Source: Paraburkholderia sp. C35
GTDB taxonomy: Bacteria > Pseudomonadota > Gammaproteobacteria > Burkholderiales > Burkholderiaceae
NCBI RefSeq assembly: GCF_003121405.1
Contig: NZ_QBUY01000023.1
Coordinates: 32,706-96,705, forward strand
Direction: 5' to 3'
DNA: 64,000 nucleotides
Positions 18,576 through 28,196 of this stretch are shown one piece after another (position 1 is the stretch's first letter; the number at the start of each line of letters is the position of its first letter). Made by a program: the position numbers and the translations under genes. The notes beneath the pieces were generated by a model that was given only the letters and a program-made list of their open reading frames with translations, did no database searches and was not told the DNA's origin.

Positions 18576-20069
18576 TTACACCCCTGCCGGAGCCTTGCGA
18601 TGCCAGTCGGTGGCGCGCTGGAACGCGTCCGCCACCTGCAGCATGCGAGCTTCGTTGAAATAGTTGCCGATGATCTGCAAGCCGACAGGACGCTGCGCAT
18701 TCGCGCCCGCGCCGAAGCCGCACGGCACGCTCATGCCCGGCAAACCGGCGAGGCTCACCGACAGCGTGTAGATGTCCGCGAGGTACATCTGCACGGGATC
18801 GTCGCCCTTCGCGCCGATATCCCACGCCACCGACGGCGCCACCGGCCCCATGATCACGTCGCACTGCTTGAACGCTTCCTGGAAATCCTGCGCGATGATG
18901 CGGCGGATTTTCTGCGCCTGCAGGTAGTACGCGTCGTAGTAGCCGTGCGACAGCACATACGCCCCAACCAGAATGCGGCGCTTCACTTCCGGGCCGAAGC
19001 CTTCGGCGCGCGACTTCTTGTACATGTCGAGCAGATCGCGATACTCGGCCGCACGATGGCCATAGCGCACGCCATCGAAACGCGACAGGTTCGACGATGC
19101 TTCAGCCGGCGCGATCACGTAGTACACGGGAATCGACAGTTCCGTCTTGGGCAGCGAGACTTCGACGAGCGTCGCGCCGAGCGCTTCGTATTGCTTCAAG
19201 GCGGCGTCGATGGATGCGCGGACTTCATCGGTGAGACCTGCGCCGAAGTATTCCTTCGGCAAACCGATGCGCAAACCCGCGAGCGGCTTGTCAGCCGTGG
19301 CGCCCGCGCCCGACCAGTTCTGGCCGAGATAGCGCGTGTAGTCTTCATGCGCGTGCGTGAGGCTGGTCGAATCGCGTTCGTCGAAACCGGCCATCGCGTT
19401 GAGCAGCAGCGCGCAGTCGGCGGCCGTTTGCGCCATCGGACCGCCCTGATCGAGCGACGATGCAAACGCGATCATCCCGTAACGCGACACGCGGCCGTAC
19501 GTCGGCTTGATCCCCGTGATGCCCGAGAACGAAGCCGGCTGACGGATCGAGCCGCCCGTGTCCGTGCCCGTCGCGGCGGGCGCGAGGCGTGCGGCGACAG
19601 CCGCCGCCGAACCGCCCGACGAGCCGCCCGGCACCGATTTGCGGTCCCACGGGTTCTGCACGGGGCCGAAGTACGAATTTTCATTCGACGAGCCCATCGC
19701 GAACTCGTCCATATTCGTCTTGCCGACGCACACCATGCCAGCCTGCGCGAGACGATCGACAACCGTTGCATCGAACGGGCTCACGTAGTTTTCGAGCATC
19801 TTCGAGCCCGCCGTCGAGCGCCAGTTGCGCGTGACGAACACATCTTTATGCGCGATGGGCAGGCCCGTCAGCGGACCGGCGTTGCCGGCGGCGATCAATG
19901 CATCGGCGGCTTGCGCCTGCGCGAGCGTCTGCTGTGCATCTACATGCACGAACGCGTTCAGCGCCTTGTGATCGTCGATCCGCTTCAGATACGTCTGCGC
20001 CAGTTCGACTGCGGAGCATTGCTTCGCGTCGAGCGCGGCGCGCAGTTCGGTCAAGCTTTTTTCATGCAT
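18576..20069 (-). CDS. gatA: amidotransferase subunit A (amidase)
   Basis: A 497-residue amidase-signature enzyme that releases ammonia from glutamine and passes it to GatB. The Ser-cisSer-Lys triad is visible as the lysine in GLPIAHKDVF, the serine in GGSSGGSAAAVAA and the serine in GTDTGGSIRQPA. I chose the start at 20069 (MHEKSLTELRAAL); the reading frame continues upstream without a better codon. A 153-bp gap separates it from gatC. Confidence 0.97.
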   Translation of the reverse strand: MHEKSLTELRAALDAKQCSAVELAQTYLKRIDDHKALNAFVHVDAQQTLAQAQAADALIAAGNAGPLTGLPIAHKDVFVTRNWRSTAGSKMLENYVSPFDATVVDRLAQAGMVCVGKTNMDEFAMGSSNENSYFGPVQNPWDRKSVPGGSSGGSAAAVAARLAPAATGTDTGGSIRQPASFSGITGIKPTYGRVSRYGMIAFASSLDQGGPMAQTAADCALLLNAMAGFDERDSTSLTHAHEDYTRYLGQNWSGAGATADKPLAGLRIGLPKEYFGAGLTDEVRASIDAALKQYEALGATLVEVSLPKTELSIPVYYVIAPAEASSNLSRFDGVRYGHRAAEYRDLLDMYKKSRAEGFGPEVKRRILVGAYVLSHGYYDAYYLQAQKIRRIIAQDFQEAFKQCDVIMGPVAPSVAWDIGAKGDDPVQMYLADIYTLSVSLAGLPGMSVPCGFGAGANAQRPVGLQIIGNYFNEARMLQVADAFQRATDWHRKAPAGV

Positions 20070-20222
20070 TGCGTTTTTCCTGGAAAGCGCGGCGGCGTGC
20101 TGCGCCGCCGTGTAGGCATCCGGCAGCCCGCCGGCAGGCCGCGCCGAAAAGTGCGGGCCGTGTTGCGTGCGGACCTTCGCACGCCTGACACACAACCCGG
20201 TGCTTAATCATGGACCTGGCGC

Positions 20223-20522
20223 TTACTCGATGACCTTCGGCACCAGATACAGACCGTCCTGCACTGCGGGCGCGGGACGCTGGAATTCGTCGCGATTCAC
20301 GTTTTCGGTGACGGCGTCATTGCGCAAACGCAAGGCGACGTCTTCAATCTGCTCGATCGGGTGCGCGAGCGGGGCGATGCCCGTTGTATCGACTGCCTGC
20401 ATCTGTTCGACGAGGCCGAAGAAGTCGTTGAGCTGGGCGAGCGTGTGCTCGGCGTCGGCTTCAGGCAATTCGAGCCGCGCGAGATGGGCGATGCGTTTCA
20501 CATCGGTCAGAGTCAGGGCCAT
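20223..20522 (-). CDS. gatC: amidotransferase subunit C
   Basis: A 99-residue GatC, which wraps around and stabilises the GatA-GatB interface. The start MALTLTDVKRIAHLARLEL and the end ...YLVPKVIE are typical. It is the first gene of the gatCAB unit and is divergent from mreB. Confidence 0.95.
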   Translation of the reverse strand: MALTLTDVKRIAHLARLELPEADAEHTLAQLNDFFGLVEQMQAVDTTGIAPLAHPIEQIEDVALRLRNDAVTENVNRDEFQRPAPAVQDGLYLVPKVIE

Positions 20523-20900
20523 GCAGTCACCAGAAAAGTGGCGGTCTGCCGCAACGATGAAAAAACGATGCTGCGACAGCAGGTTAGGTCATTGGAGCAG
20601 GCCCTCGAAATTGGGGCCAACGAAGGCAAAAAGTGCCATCCGTTTCCTTTAAATCAAGCAAAATTATAAGGTATCATTACGCGTTCGACCCAAACCCGGA
20701 CCGTCTTACCAAGGCCTTTCTGACATTTTCAGAGATCGCTGAACGACAGCTCGGCTGCCTTGCTATAGCCTCCGGTACGTTCCCTCGCAGTTTCATGCTT
20801 CTCTCGGCGCACTTGGCCGGACATGAGGCTGCTAATTTTTTTCCGCTGCCGCCCTACGCTTACGATGCGAGGCCCGGCCCCCAGCGAGACAGGATTTTGC
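20523..20900. promoter_or_regulatory. divergent gatC / mreB promoter region
   Basis: These 378 bp hold no gene. On the minus strand a perfect TATAAT (plus-strand ATTATA at 20663-20668) is a good -10 box for gatCAB, giving a leader of about 140 nt. For mreB only weak candidates are seen, such as TATAGC near 20764. Confidence 0.5.
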
Positions 20901-21944
20901 ATGTTCGGTTTTTTGCGCAGCTATTTTTCCAACGATCTGGCCATTGACCTCGGCACAGCCAACACCCTCATCTACATGCGTGGCAAGGGTATCGTTCTCG
21001 ACGAACCGTCCGTCGTTTCGATTCGCCAGGAAGGCGGCCCGAATGGCAAGAAGACCATTCAGGCAGTCGGCAAGGAAGCAAAGCAGATGCTCGGCAAGGT
21101 GCCGGGCAACATCGAGGCAATCCGCCCGATGAAGGACGGCGTGATCGCCGACTTCACCGTGACCGAACAGATGATCAAGCAGTTCATCAAGACGGCTCAC
21201 GAATCGCGCATGTTCTCGCCGTCGCCGCGCATCATCATCTGTGTGCCGTGCGGTTCGACCCAGGTTGAACGCCGCGCGATCAAGGAAGCCGCACACGGCG
21301 CGGGCGCATCGCAGGTCTATCTGATCGAAGAACCGATGGCAGCGGCAATCGGCGCAGGCCTGCCGGTGTCGGAAGCAACGGGCTCGATGGTCGTCGACAT
21401 TGGCGGCGGCACGACGGAAGTCGGCGTGATCTCGCTGGGCGGCATCGTGTACAAGGGTTCGGTGCGCGTCGGCGGCGACAAGTTCGACGAGGCGATCGTC
21501 AACTACATCCGCCGCAACTACGGCATGCTGATCGGCGAACAGACGGCTGAAGCCATCAAGAAGGAAATCGGTTCTGCGTTCCCGGGCTCGGAAGTAAAGG
21601 AAATGGAAGTCAAGGGCCGGAACCTGTCGGAAGGTATTCCGCGCAGCTTCACTATTTCGAGCAACGAAATTCTCGAAGCATTGACCGATCCGCTGAACCA
21701 GATCGTGTCGTCGGTGAAGATCGCGCTGGAACAGACGCCGCCGGAACTGGGCGCCGACATCGCCGAGCGCGGCATGATGCTGACGGGCGGCGGCGCACTC
21801 CTGCGCGACCTCGACCGCCTGCTGGCGGAAGAAACGGGCCTGCCCGTGCTGGTCGCCGAAGATCCGCTGACGTGCGTCGTACGTGGTTCGGGCATGGCGC
21901 TCGAACGCATGGACAAGCTCGGCAGCATCTTCTCGTACGAGTAA
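20901..21944 (+). CDS. mreB: rod shape-determining protein MreB
   Basis: A 347-residue bacterial actin. The N-terminal FFSNDLAIDLGTANTL-like ATP site (IDLGTANTL), VVDIGGGTTEVGVIS phosphate loop and LTGGGALLRDLD adenosine loop are intact. MreB filaments at the inner membrane position the elongasome with MreC, MreD, PBP2 and RodA, all encoded just downstream. I used the ATG at 20901 (MFGFLRSYF, an amphipathic N-terminal helix) instead of an in-frame ATG at 20823. Confidence 0.97.
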   Translation: MFGFLRSYFSNDLAIDLGTANTLIYMRGKGIVLDEPSVVSIRQEGGPNGKKTIQAVGKEAKQMLGKVPGNIEAIRPMKDGVIADFTVTEQMIKQFIKTAHESRMFSPSPRIIICVPCGSTQVERRAIKEAAHGAGASQVYLIEEPMAAAIGAGLPVSEATGSMVVDIGGGTTEVGVISLGGIVYKGSVRVGGDKFDEAIVNYIRRNYGMLIGEQTAEAIKKEIGSAFPGSEVKEMEVKGRNLSEGIPRSFTISSNEILEALTDPLNQIVSSVKIALEQTPPELGADIAERGMMLTGGGALLRDLDRLLAEETGLPVLVAEDPLTCVVRGSGMALERMDKLGSIFSYE

Positions 21945-22072
21945 GGTTGCTGATCTCCATGTCTGCAGCGCGCACTGAAAGGCTGGCTCCGCCAGCCTTT
22001 GTGCGCTTCGTGCATCGCGCGCGCGCTTAGGCGCGCCGCCGTTTCACCCAATCGCTTACGCTCCCGGCGACC

Positions 22073-23185
22073 ATGGAATACAGTCCGCCGCCCCTATTCA
22101 AGCAAGGCCCATCGGCACTCGCACGACTGATTCTGTTCGTGCTGATAGCGCTCGCGCTGCTCATTTCCGACGCGCGCTTCCGCACGCTCGAAATCGTTCG
22201 CGGCGTGCTCGGCGCTGGCCTGTATCCGTTGCAACGCGCAGCGCTCGTGCCGCGGGACATCTTCATGGGTGCCGCCGATCTCGCCGTGACCAGCGCCACG
22301 CTGCGCACCGAGAACGACAAGTTGCACGCGCGCAACCTGCAGTTGTCGCAGCAGGCCAACGAAGCCGCGCAGCTCGATGCCGAAAACAAGCATCTGCGTA
22401 ATCTGCTGCAGTTGTCGCAACGCATGACAACGCAATCGATCCCCGCCGAAATCCAGTACGACACACGCGATCCATTTACGCAAAAGGTCGTGATCGGTCG
22501 CGGTTCGCAGCAGGGCATCAAGGACGGCTCGCCCGTCGTCAACGAAGACGGCGTGATCGGCCAGATAACGCGCGTTTTCCCGATGCAATCCGAAGTGACG
22601 CTGCTCACCGACAAGGATCAGGCCGTGCCCGTGCAGATCGTTCGCACAGGCTTGCGCAGCGTGATCTACGGCACGCCGAAGGGCGATGCGCTCGACCTGC
22701 GTTTTGTGCCGATCAGCGCCGACGTGCTCGCCGGCGACGAACTGGTCACCAGTGGCCTCGACGGCGTGTATCCGCCGGGCTTGCCGGTCGCCAAGGTGGT
22801 GCGCGTCGACAAGCAGGCGGATACGGCGTTCGCCCGCGTGGTGTGTCAGCCCATCGCGCCAGTGCGCGGCGCGCGCGACCTGCTTGTCCTACACTACGAG
22901 AACAACGTGCCGCCGCGTCCCGCCGACGAACCCGATCCCGCGACCGTCGCCAAGGAAGCGAAAAAGAAGAACGCGAAAACGCCGGACAAGGGCAAGGACA
23001 CGAAACCTGCTGAGCCGGCCAAGGCGGGCGCCGCGTCGGCACCTGCCGCTGCGGCAGCCGCGCCGGCGAAACCTGCGTCGTCGGCGAAACCCGCTGGCAA
23101 GTCTCCTGTCGAGAAAAAGCCAGCCGCTGAAAAGAGCGCAAAGCCGCAAACCGCTCGTGGCACCGCTGAGGGGGCCAAGCAATGA
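22073..23185 (+). CDS. mreC: rod shape-determining protein MreC
   Basis: A 370-residue protein with one transmembrane helix near residues 17-35 (ARLILFVLIALALLISDARF), a coiled coil (about 65-110) and a periplasmic beta domain. MreC links MreB to PBP2. The last about 75 residues form a low-complexity Lys/Pro/Ala tail (GAASAPAAAAAAPAKPAS and similar), longer than in E. coli but common in this group. It overlaps mreD by 4 bp. Confidence 0.93.
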   Translation: MEYSPPPLFKQGPSALARLILFVLIALALLISDARFRTLEIVRGVLGAGLYPLQRAALVPRDIFMGAADLAVTSATLRTENDKLHARNLQLSQQANEAAQLDAENKHLRNLLQLSQRMTTQSIPAEIQYDTRDPFTQKVVIGRGSQQGIKDGSPVVNEDGVIGQITRVFPMQSEVTLLTDKDQAVPVQIVRTGLRSVIYGTPKGDALDLRFVPISADVLAGDELVTSGLDGVYPPGLPVAKVVRVDKQADTAFARVVCQPIAPVRGARDLLVLHYENNVPPRPADEPDPATVAKEAKKKNAKTPDKGKDTKPAEPAKAGAASAPAAAAAAPAKPASSAKPAGKSPVEKKPAAEKSAKPQTARGTAEGAKQ

Positions 23186-23694
23186 ATCGCCCGCAGTACA
23201 TTCTGCAGCCCGTTAATCCTTATTTCATCGCGTTCAGTCTGGCCGCGGCGTTCCTGCTGAACATGATGCCGTGGGGCCGCCTGATCGCCGTGCCCGATTT
23301 CGTCGCGCTCGTGCTGCTGTTCTGGAACGTGCATCAGCCGCGCAAGGTCGGCATGGGCATCGCGTTCATGCTGGGCCTGTTGATGGACGTCCATAACGCC
23401 AGCCTGCTCGGCGAACACGCGCTCGCTTATACGCTGCTGTCTTATGGCGCGATCACGATTCACCGCCGCGTGCTGTGGATGTCGATCGGCGTGCAGGTTT
23501 TTGCAGTGATGCCACTGCTCGTCGTCGCGCAACTCGTGCCTTTTGTGATCCGCCTGCTGACGGGCGCTGCATTTCCGGGCTGGGGCTATCTGATCGACGG
23601 TTTCGTCGAGGCAGCCCTCTGGCCTGTCGCGAGCATCCTGCTGTTGATGCCGCAACGCCGCCCGGCCGATCCGGACGATACGCGGCCCATCTGA
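23182..23694 (+). CDS. mreD: rod shape-determining protein MreD
   Basis: A 170-residue inner-membrane protein with about five hydrophobic helices, in the expected position between mreC and mrdA. It overlaps mreC (ATGA). The 176 bp after it (23695-23870) show no gene. Confidence 0.92.
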   Translation: MNRPQYILQPVNPYFIAFSLAAAFLLNMMPWGRLIAVPDFVALVLLFWNVHQPRKVGMGIAFMLGLLMDVHNASLLGEHALAYTLLSYGAITIHRRVLWMSIGVQVFAVMPLLVVAQLVPFVIRLLTGAAFPGWGYLIDGFVEAALWPVASILLLMPQRRPADPDDTRPI

Positions 23695-23870
23695 CCGCCC
23701 GCGCCTCCCTGTCCGCTCATGAACACGCCATGTCGTCACCGTCTTCACGAGCGTTCAGCCGCGCAAACCGCCGCGCAGCTGCATGACCCAGCGCAAAGCC
23801 CAGGCAGTAAAAAGGCGCGTCGCCGCCGAACTGATTCAACCCGCATAACCGGCAGTCACTGCCCAACCGC

Positions 23871-26270
23871 ATGACCGAATTCAAGGACACCCAGCAGCAG
23901 CTCACGAAATTCCGCCTGCGCGTCGCGGCGGCGGGGCTGTTCGTGTTCGTCTGCTTCGGGCTGATCGCGTTCCGTTTCCTGTTCCTGCAGGTCTGGCACT
24001 ACAGCAAGTATTCGCTGCAAGCCGATGAAAACCGCATCTCGGTCGCGCCTATCGTGCCGAACCGCGGCATCATCACCGACCGCAACGGCGTCGTGCTCGC
24101 CAAGAACTACTCGGCCTACACGCTCGAAATCACGCCTTCGAAGCTCAACGACACACTCGACAACGTGATCGACAATCTCGCGACCGTCATCAGCATCGAC
24201 GCGCGCGATCGTCGCCGTTTCCGCAAGCTGCAGGAAGACTCGAAGAACTTCGAGAGCCTGCCGATCCGCACTCGCCTCACCGATGACGAAGTCGCGCGTT
24301 TCACTGCACAGCGTTTCCGTTTTCCGGGTGTCGAAGTGCGTGCACGTCTGTTCCGGCAATATCCGCTCGGGCCGACGGCGGCGCACGTGATCGGCTATAT
24401 CGGCCGTATTTCGCAGCGCGATCAGGACAAGATCGACGACGCCAGCGACCAGAACGACAGCGATCCCGATCACTACGATCCGCGTCTCGATGCCAACAAC
24501 TACAAGGGCACCGACTATATCGGCAAGATCGGCGTCGAGCAGAGCTACGAAACCGAGCTGCACGGTCTGACGGGCTTCGAGGAAGTCGAAGTGACCGCCG
24601 GCGGCCGGCCCGTGCGCACGCTGTCGCGCACGCAGGCGACGCCGGGCAACAATCTCGTGCTGTCGCTCGATATCGGCTTGCAGCAGGTTGCCGAGCAGGC
24701 GTTCGCGGGCCGCCGCGGTGCGCTCGTCGCAATCGAGCCTTCGACGGGTGACGTGCTCGCATTCGTCTCCGCGCCGAGCTTCGATCCGAACTCGTTCGTC
24801 GACGGCATCGACCAGCAGACCTGGGACGAACTGAACAACTCGCCCGATCACCCGCTGCTGAACCGCCCGCTGCACGGCACCTATCCGCCGGGTTCGACGT
24901 ACAAGCCGTTCATGGCGCTTGCCGCGCTGACGCTGCACAAGCGCACGCCGCAGTGGGGTTTCCAGGATCCGGGCTCATACACGTTCGGCGGCCACACGTT
25001 CCGTAACGACGTGCCGCAGGGTCAGGGCTGGGTCGACATGAACCGCGCGATCATGGTGTCGAACGACACGTATTTCTACATGCTCGCGCACGATCTCGGC
25101 GTGAACGCGATCGCCAACTTCATGAAACCGTGGGGCTTCGGCCAGATCACGGGCATCGACATCGCGGGCGAGGCGCGCGGCATCCTGCCTTCGACGGACT
25201 GGAAGAAAAAGGCGTATCGCAAGCCCGAGCAGCAGAAGTGGTACGAAGGCGAGACGATCAGTCTCGGCATCGGCCAGGGCTACAACTCGTACACCATTCT
25301 CCAGCTTGCGCACGCAACGGCCACGCTCGCGAACAACGGCACGGTGATGAAGCCTCACCTCGTGAAGGAAATCGAGAATCCGATTACCCGCGCGCTGCGC
25401 GCCACGGTGCCGAAGGATGACGGCCGTATCGACGTGAAGCAATCGGATATCGATGTCGTCAAGCGCGGCATGGAAAACGTCACGATGAATCCGTCGGGCA
25501 CGGCGTATCAGGTGTTCCGCAATGCGGCGTATCTGTCGGCGGGTAAGACGGGTACGGCGCAGGTGTTCTCGCTGCAAGGCGCGAAGTACCACGGCCACGC
25601 GCTCGCTGAACATCTGCGCGACCACGCGCTCTTCATCGCGTTCGCACCCGCCGACAACCCGAAAATCGCCATCGCGCTGATCGTCGAAAACGGCGGTTGG
25701 GGTGCGCAGGCGGCAGGCCCGATCGCGCGTCGCGTGCTCGACTATTACCTCGTCGATCGCATGAAACCGGGCGTCGAGCAGGCCGCTGTCGTGGCGGCGG
25801 CTTCGGCGACGGAAGAAACCTCGGCGCCCGTGATCGGCAGCGCGCCGGTGGCGCCCACAGCCGAGATCCAGCCGGTGTCCGTCGCGGCTGGCTTCACGGC
25901 ACTGCCGCTGCCTGTCGGCGCGTCGACGCCGCACGCGGCGGCTGCACCCGATGCATCTGGCGTTGTGGCCGCTTCGGGAGCCGACACGGCTTCGGCACCT
26001 GTCGCGGCATCGGCGGCTGCGCCGCGAATCGCGTCCGCAGCAAAGTCTGCGAAGGCGCCGCGCGTCGCGTCCGCTACGGCTGCACCGTCACGCGCCGCTT
26101 CGGACATGGCGGCAACGGCGGCTGCACCCGTGAAAGCATCCGACGCCCATAAAACCCCACGCAAACCCCGACCGGCCAGCGAGCCGCGGCCGGTCGCCGC
26201 CGCGCCGTCGCGCAACGAGGATTCGCAGGCCGCACCGCGCGGCCCCGTGTCCGGCGGTATCGACGAGTAA
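23871..26270 (+). CDS. mrdA: penicillin-binding protein 2
   Basis: A 799-residue class B PBP that crosslinks lateral-wall peptidoglycan. It has one N-terminal transmembrane segment (about residues 20-42), a dimerisation domain and a transpeptidase domain with STYK in YPPGSTYKPFMAL as the active-site SXXK, SND in MVSNDTYF and the KTG triad in SAGKTGTAQVF. The last about 150 residues are an Ala/Pro/Ser-rich extension beyond the catalytic domain, absent in E. coli. Within the mreBCD-mrdAB cluster it pairs with the RodA glycosyltransferase. Confidence 0.95.
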   Translation: MTEFKDTQQQLTKFRLRVAAAGLFVFVCFGLIAFRFLFLQVWHYSKYSLQADENRISVAPIVPNRGIITDRNGVVLAKNYSAYTLEITPSKLNDTLDNVIDNLATVISIDARDRRRFRKLQEDSKNFESLPIRTRLTDDEVARFTAQRFRFPGVEVRARLFRQYPLGPTAAHVIGYIGRISQRDQDKIDDASDQNDSDPDHYDPRLDANNYKGTDYIGKIGVEQSYETELHGLTGFEEVEVTAGGRPVRTLSRTQATPGNNLVLSLDIGLQQVAEQAFAGRRGALVAIEPSTGDVLAFVSAPSFDPNSFVDGIDQQTWDELNNSPDHPLLNRPLHGTYPPGSTYKPFMALAALTLHKRTPQWGFQDPGSYTFGGHTFRNDVPQGQGWVDMNRAIMVSNDTYFYMLAHDLGVNAIANFMKPWGFGQITGIDIAGEARGILPSTDWKKKAYRKPEQQKWYEGETISLGIGQGYNSYTILQLAHATATLANNGTVMKPHLVKEIENPITRALRATVPKDDGRIDVKQSDIDVVKRGMENVTMNPSGTAYQVFRNAAYLSAGKTGTAQVFSLQGAKYHGHALAEHLRDHALFIAFAPADNPKIAIALIVENGGWGAQAAGPIARRVLDYYLVDRMKPGVEQAAVVAAASATEETSAPVIGSAPVAPTAEIQPVSVAAGFTALPLPVGASTPHAAAAPDASGVVAASGADTASAPVAASAAAPRIASAAKSAKAPRVASATAAPSRAASDMAATAAAPVKASDAHKTPRKPRPASEPRPVAAAPSRNEDSQAAPRGPVSGGIDE

Positions 26271-26280
26271 GGAGAAAGGC

Positions 26281-27429
26281 ATGCAAATCGACAAGCGCGC
26301 CTGGCTCGAACGCTTCAAGAAGATGTTCGCGGGCTTCGACCGCCCGCTCGCACTGATCGTTTTTTTGCTGCTGTGCGTGGGTATCGTCACGCTGTATAGC
26401 GCGAGTCTCGATGTGCCGGGCCGAGTCGAGGACCAGCTGCGCAACATCATCCTGACGTTCGCGCTGATGTGGGTGCTGGCCAATATTCCACCCACCACGC
26501 TGATGCGGTTCGCGGTTCCGCTCTACACGTTCGGCGTCGCGTTACTGATAGCCGTCGCGCTCTTCGGTCTTACACGTAAAGGCGCGAAGCGCTGGATCAA
26601 TGTGGGTGTGGTGATCCAGCCATCGGAAATCCTGAAGATCGCGACGCCTCTGATGCTCGCGTGGTACTACCAGCGCCGCGAAGGCAATATCCGCTGGTGG
26701 GATTACATCGTCGGGATGTTGATTCTTGCTGTGCCTGTTGGTCTGATCGCCAAGCAGCCGGACCTCGGCACCGCCGTGCTCGTGTTCGCGTCGGGTTTCT
26801 TCGTGATCTATTTCGCGGGATTGAGCTTCAAGCTGATCGTCCCGGTGCTGATTGCGGGCGTGATTGCCGTCGGTGCAATCGCGACGTTCCAGGACAAGAT
26901 CTGTCAGCCCGAAGTGCAATGGCCGCTGATGCACGATTACCAGAAACACCGCATCTGTACGCTGCTCGATCCGACATCGGACCCGTAGGGCAAAGGCTTC
27001 CACACGATTCAGGCCGTGATCGCGATCGGTTCGGGCGGTCCGCTCGGCAAGGGTTGGCTCAAGGGCACGCAGGCGCACCTGGAAGTTATCCCTGAGAAGC
27101 ACACCGACTTCATCTTCGCGGTGTTCTCGGAAGAGTTCGGACTGGCAGGCGGGTTGGTGCTGCTGACGCTCTATATGGCGCTGATCGCACGCGGCCTGTT
27201 TATCGCGGCGAACGGCGCAACGTTGTTCGGGCGATTATTGGCCGGTTCGCTAACGATGGCCTTCTTCACCTATGCGTTCGTGAATATCGGCATGGTGAGC
27301 GGGATTCTGCCCGTGGTGGGCGTGCCGTTGCCGTTCATGAGTTACGGCGGCACCGCGCTGACCACACTCGGTTTCGCCATCGGCCTGATCATGAGCGTCG
27401 CGCGGCAGAAGCGTTTGATGCAGAGCTGA
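26281..27429 (+). pseudogene. rodA: rodA (mrdB) with an internal amber codon
   Basis: The frame encodes a 382-residue SEDS-family peptidoglycan glycosyltransferase in ten membrane helices, but codon 236 is TAG (26986-26988). The sequence before it ends ...CTLLDPTSDP and resumes in the same frame with GKGFHTIQAVIAIGSGGPLGKG, whereas intact RodA has DPLGKGFHTIQ, so one leucine codon has become a stop (TTG to TAG is one change). Both halves are otherwise well conserved, with no other damage. Because RodA is the partner of PBP2 and normally needed for rod shape, a base-call error, a recent mutation or amber suppression are all possible. Confidence 0.85.
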
Positions 27430-27453
27430 TCCGTCCGCTCGCTGCCTGAAAAG

Positions 27454-27486
27454 AAAAACGGCGCCTGAATCTCAGGCGCCGTTTTT
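27454..27486. terminator. bidirectional terminator after rodA
   Basis: A perfect 15-bp stem AAAAACGGCGCCTGA (27454-27468) / TCAGGCGCCGTTTTT (27472-27486) with a 3-nt loop separates convergent rodA and the SEL1 gene, whose stop codon it touches. Confidence 0.95.
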
Positions 27487-28196
27487 CATTGTGGCTTCGC
27501 TTCGTGCGATTCGCGTAACTGCGCACTGAGCTGCTGATACTTGAGCCGCGCCGCAGGATCACCTTGCGCAGCGGCAGCCGCGTAGTAGGCACGCGCAACA
27601 TTCAGGTTCTGCGCAACGCCATCGCCGCCGCGTTCGTAGAACGAGCCTGTCACATACTGCGCGGTCATATCGCCACCTTCGGCCGCCTTCTTGTACCAGA
27701 AGAACGCCTGCTGGTTATCGCGCGCCGTGCCGCGTCCGTCGAGAAACTGATTCGCCAGCGCCAGTTCAGCCTGGATATGCCCTTGCTGCGCCGCCTTCAA
27801 AAACCATTGATGCGCTTCCGCCGGATCACGCCCGACGAACTCGCCATCGTCGTACATCTTGCCGTACACGTATTGCGCGTGCGACATGTTGGCATCGGCG
27901 GCCTTGCGCAGCCACTTCTTGCCCTCGTCGACATTCGCGGGACCGCCCTCGCCGTTCAGCAGCATCATCGCGTAATTGAACTCGGCGAGACGGCTGCCGC
28001 GCTGCGCAGCCTTGCGAAACTCGGCGAGCGCGGACGTGAAATTGCCCGCGTTGTAATCGGCGACGGCCGTTTGCGTTTCCATATCCGACGCCGGCGGCGT
28101 CTTGCTCTGCGCCTGTGCAGTGGCACTCGCCGCCAATGCAGTCAGCACAATAGCGCGGGATGCAATGCGCATCGCGCGCAACGACAACAGCTTCAT
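27486..28196 (-). CDS. SEL1-repeat protein, exported
   Basis: A 236-residue protein starting with a signal peptide (MRIASRAIVLTALAASATAQAQ) and then about five SEL1-like repeats with the pattern A-x-W-x-x-K-A-A-x-x-G (AAEGGDMTAQYVTGSFYERG and similar). Such repeats mediate protein-protein contacts, often in the envelope. The start overlaps the aldolase gene stop as ATGA, so the two are coupled. The specific role is unknown. Confidence 0.85.
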   Translation of the reverse strand: MKLLSLRAMRIASRAIVLTALAASATAQAQSKTPPASDMETQTAVADYNAGNFTSALAEFRKAAQRGSRLAEFNYAMMLLNGEGGPANVDEGKKWLRKAADANMSHAQYVYGKMYDDGEFVGRDPAEAHQWFLKAAQQGHIQAELALANQFLDGRGTARDNQQAFFWYKKAAEGGDMTAQYVTGSFYERGGDGVAQNLNVARAYYAAAAAQGDPAARLKYQQLSAQLRESHEAKPQ

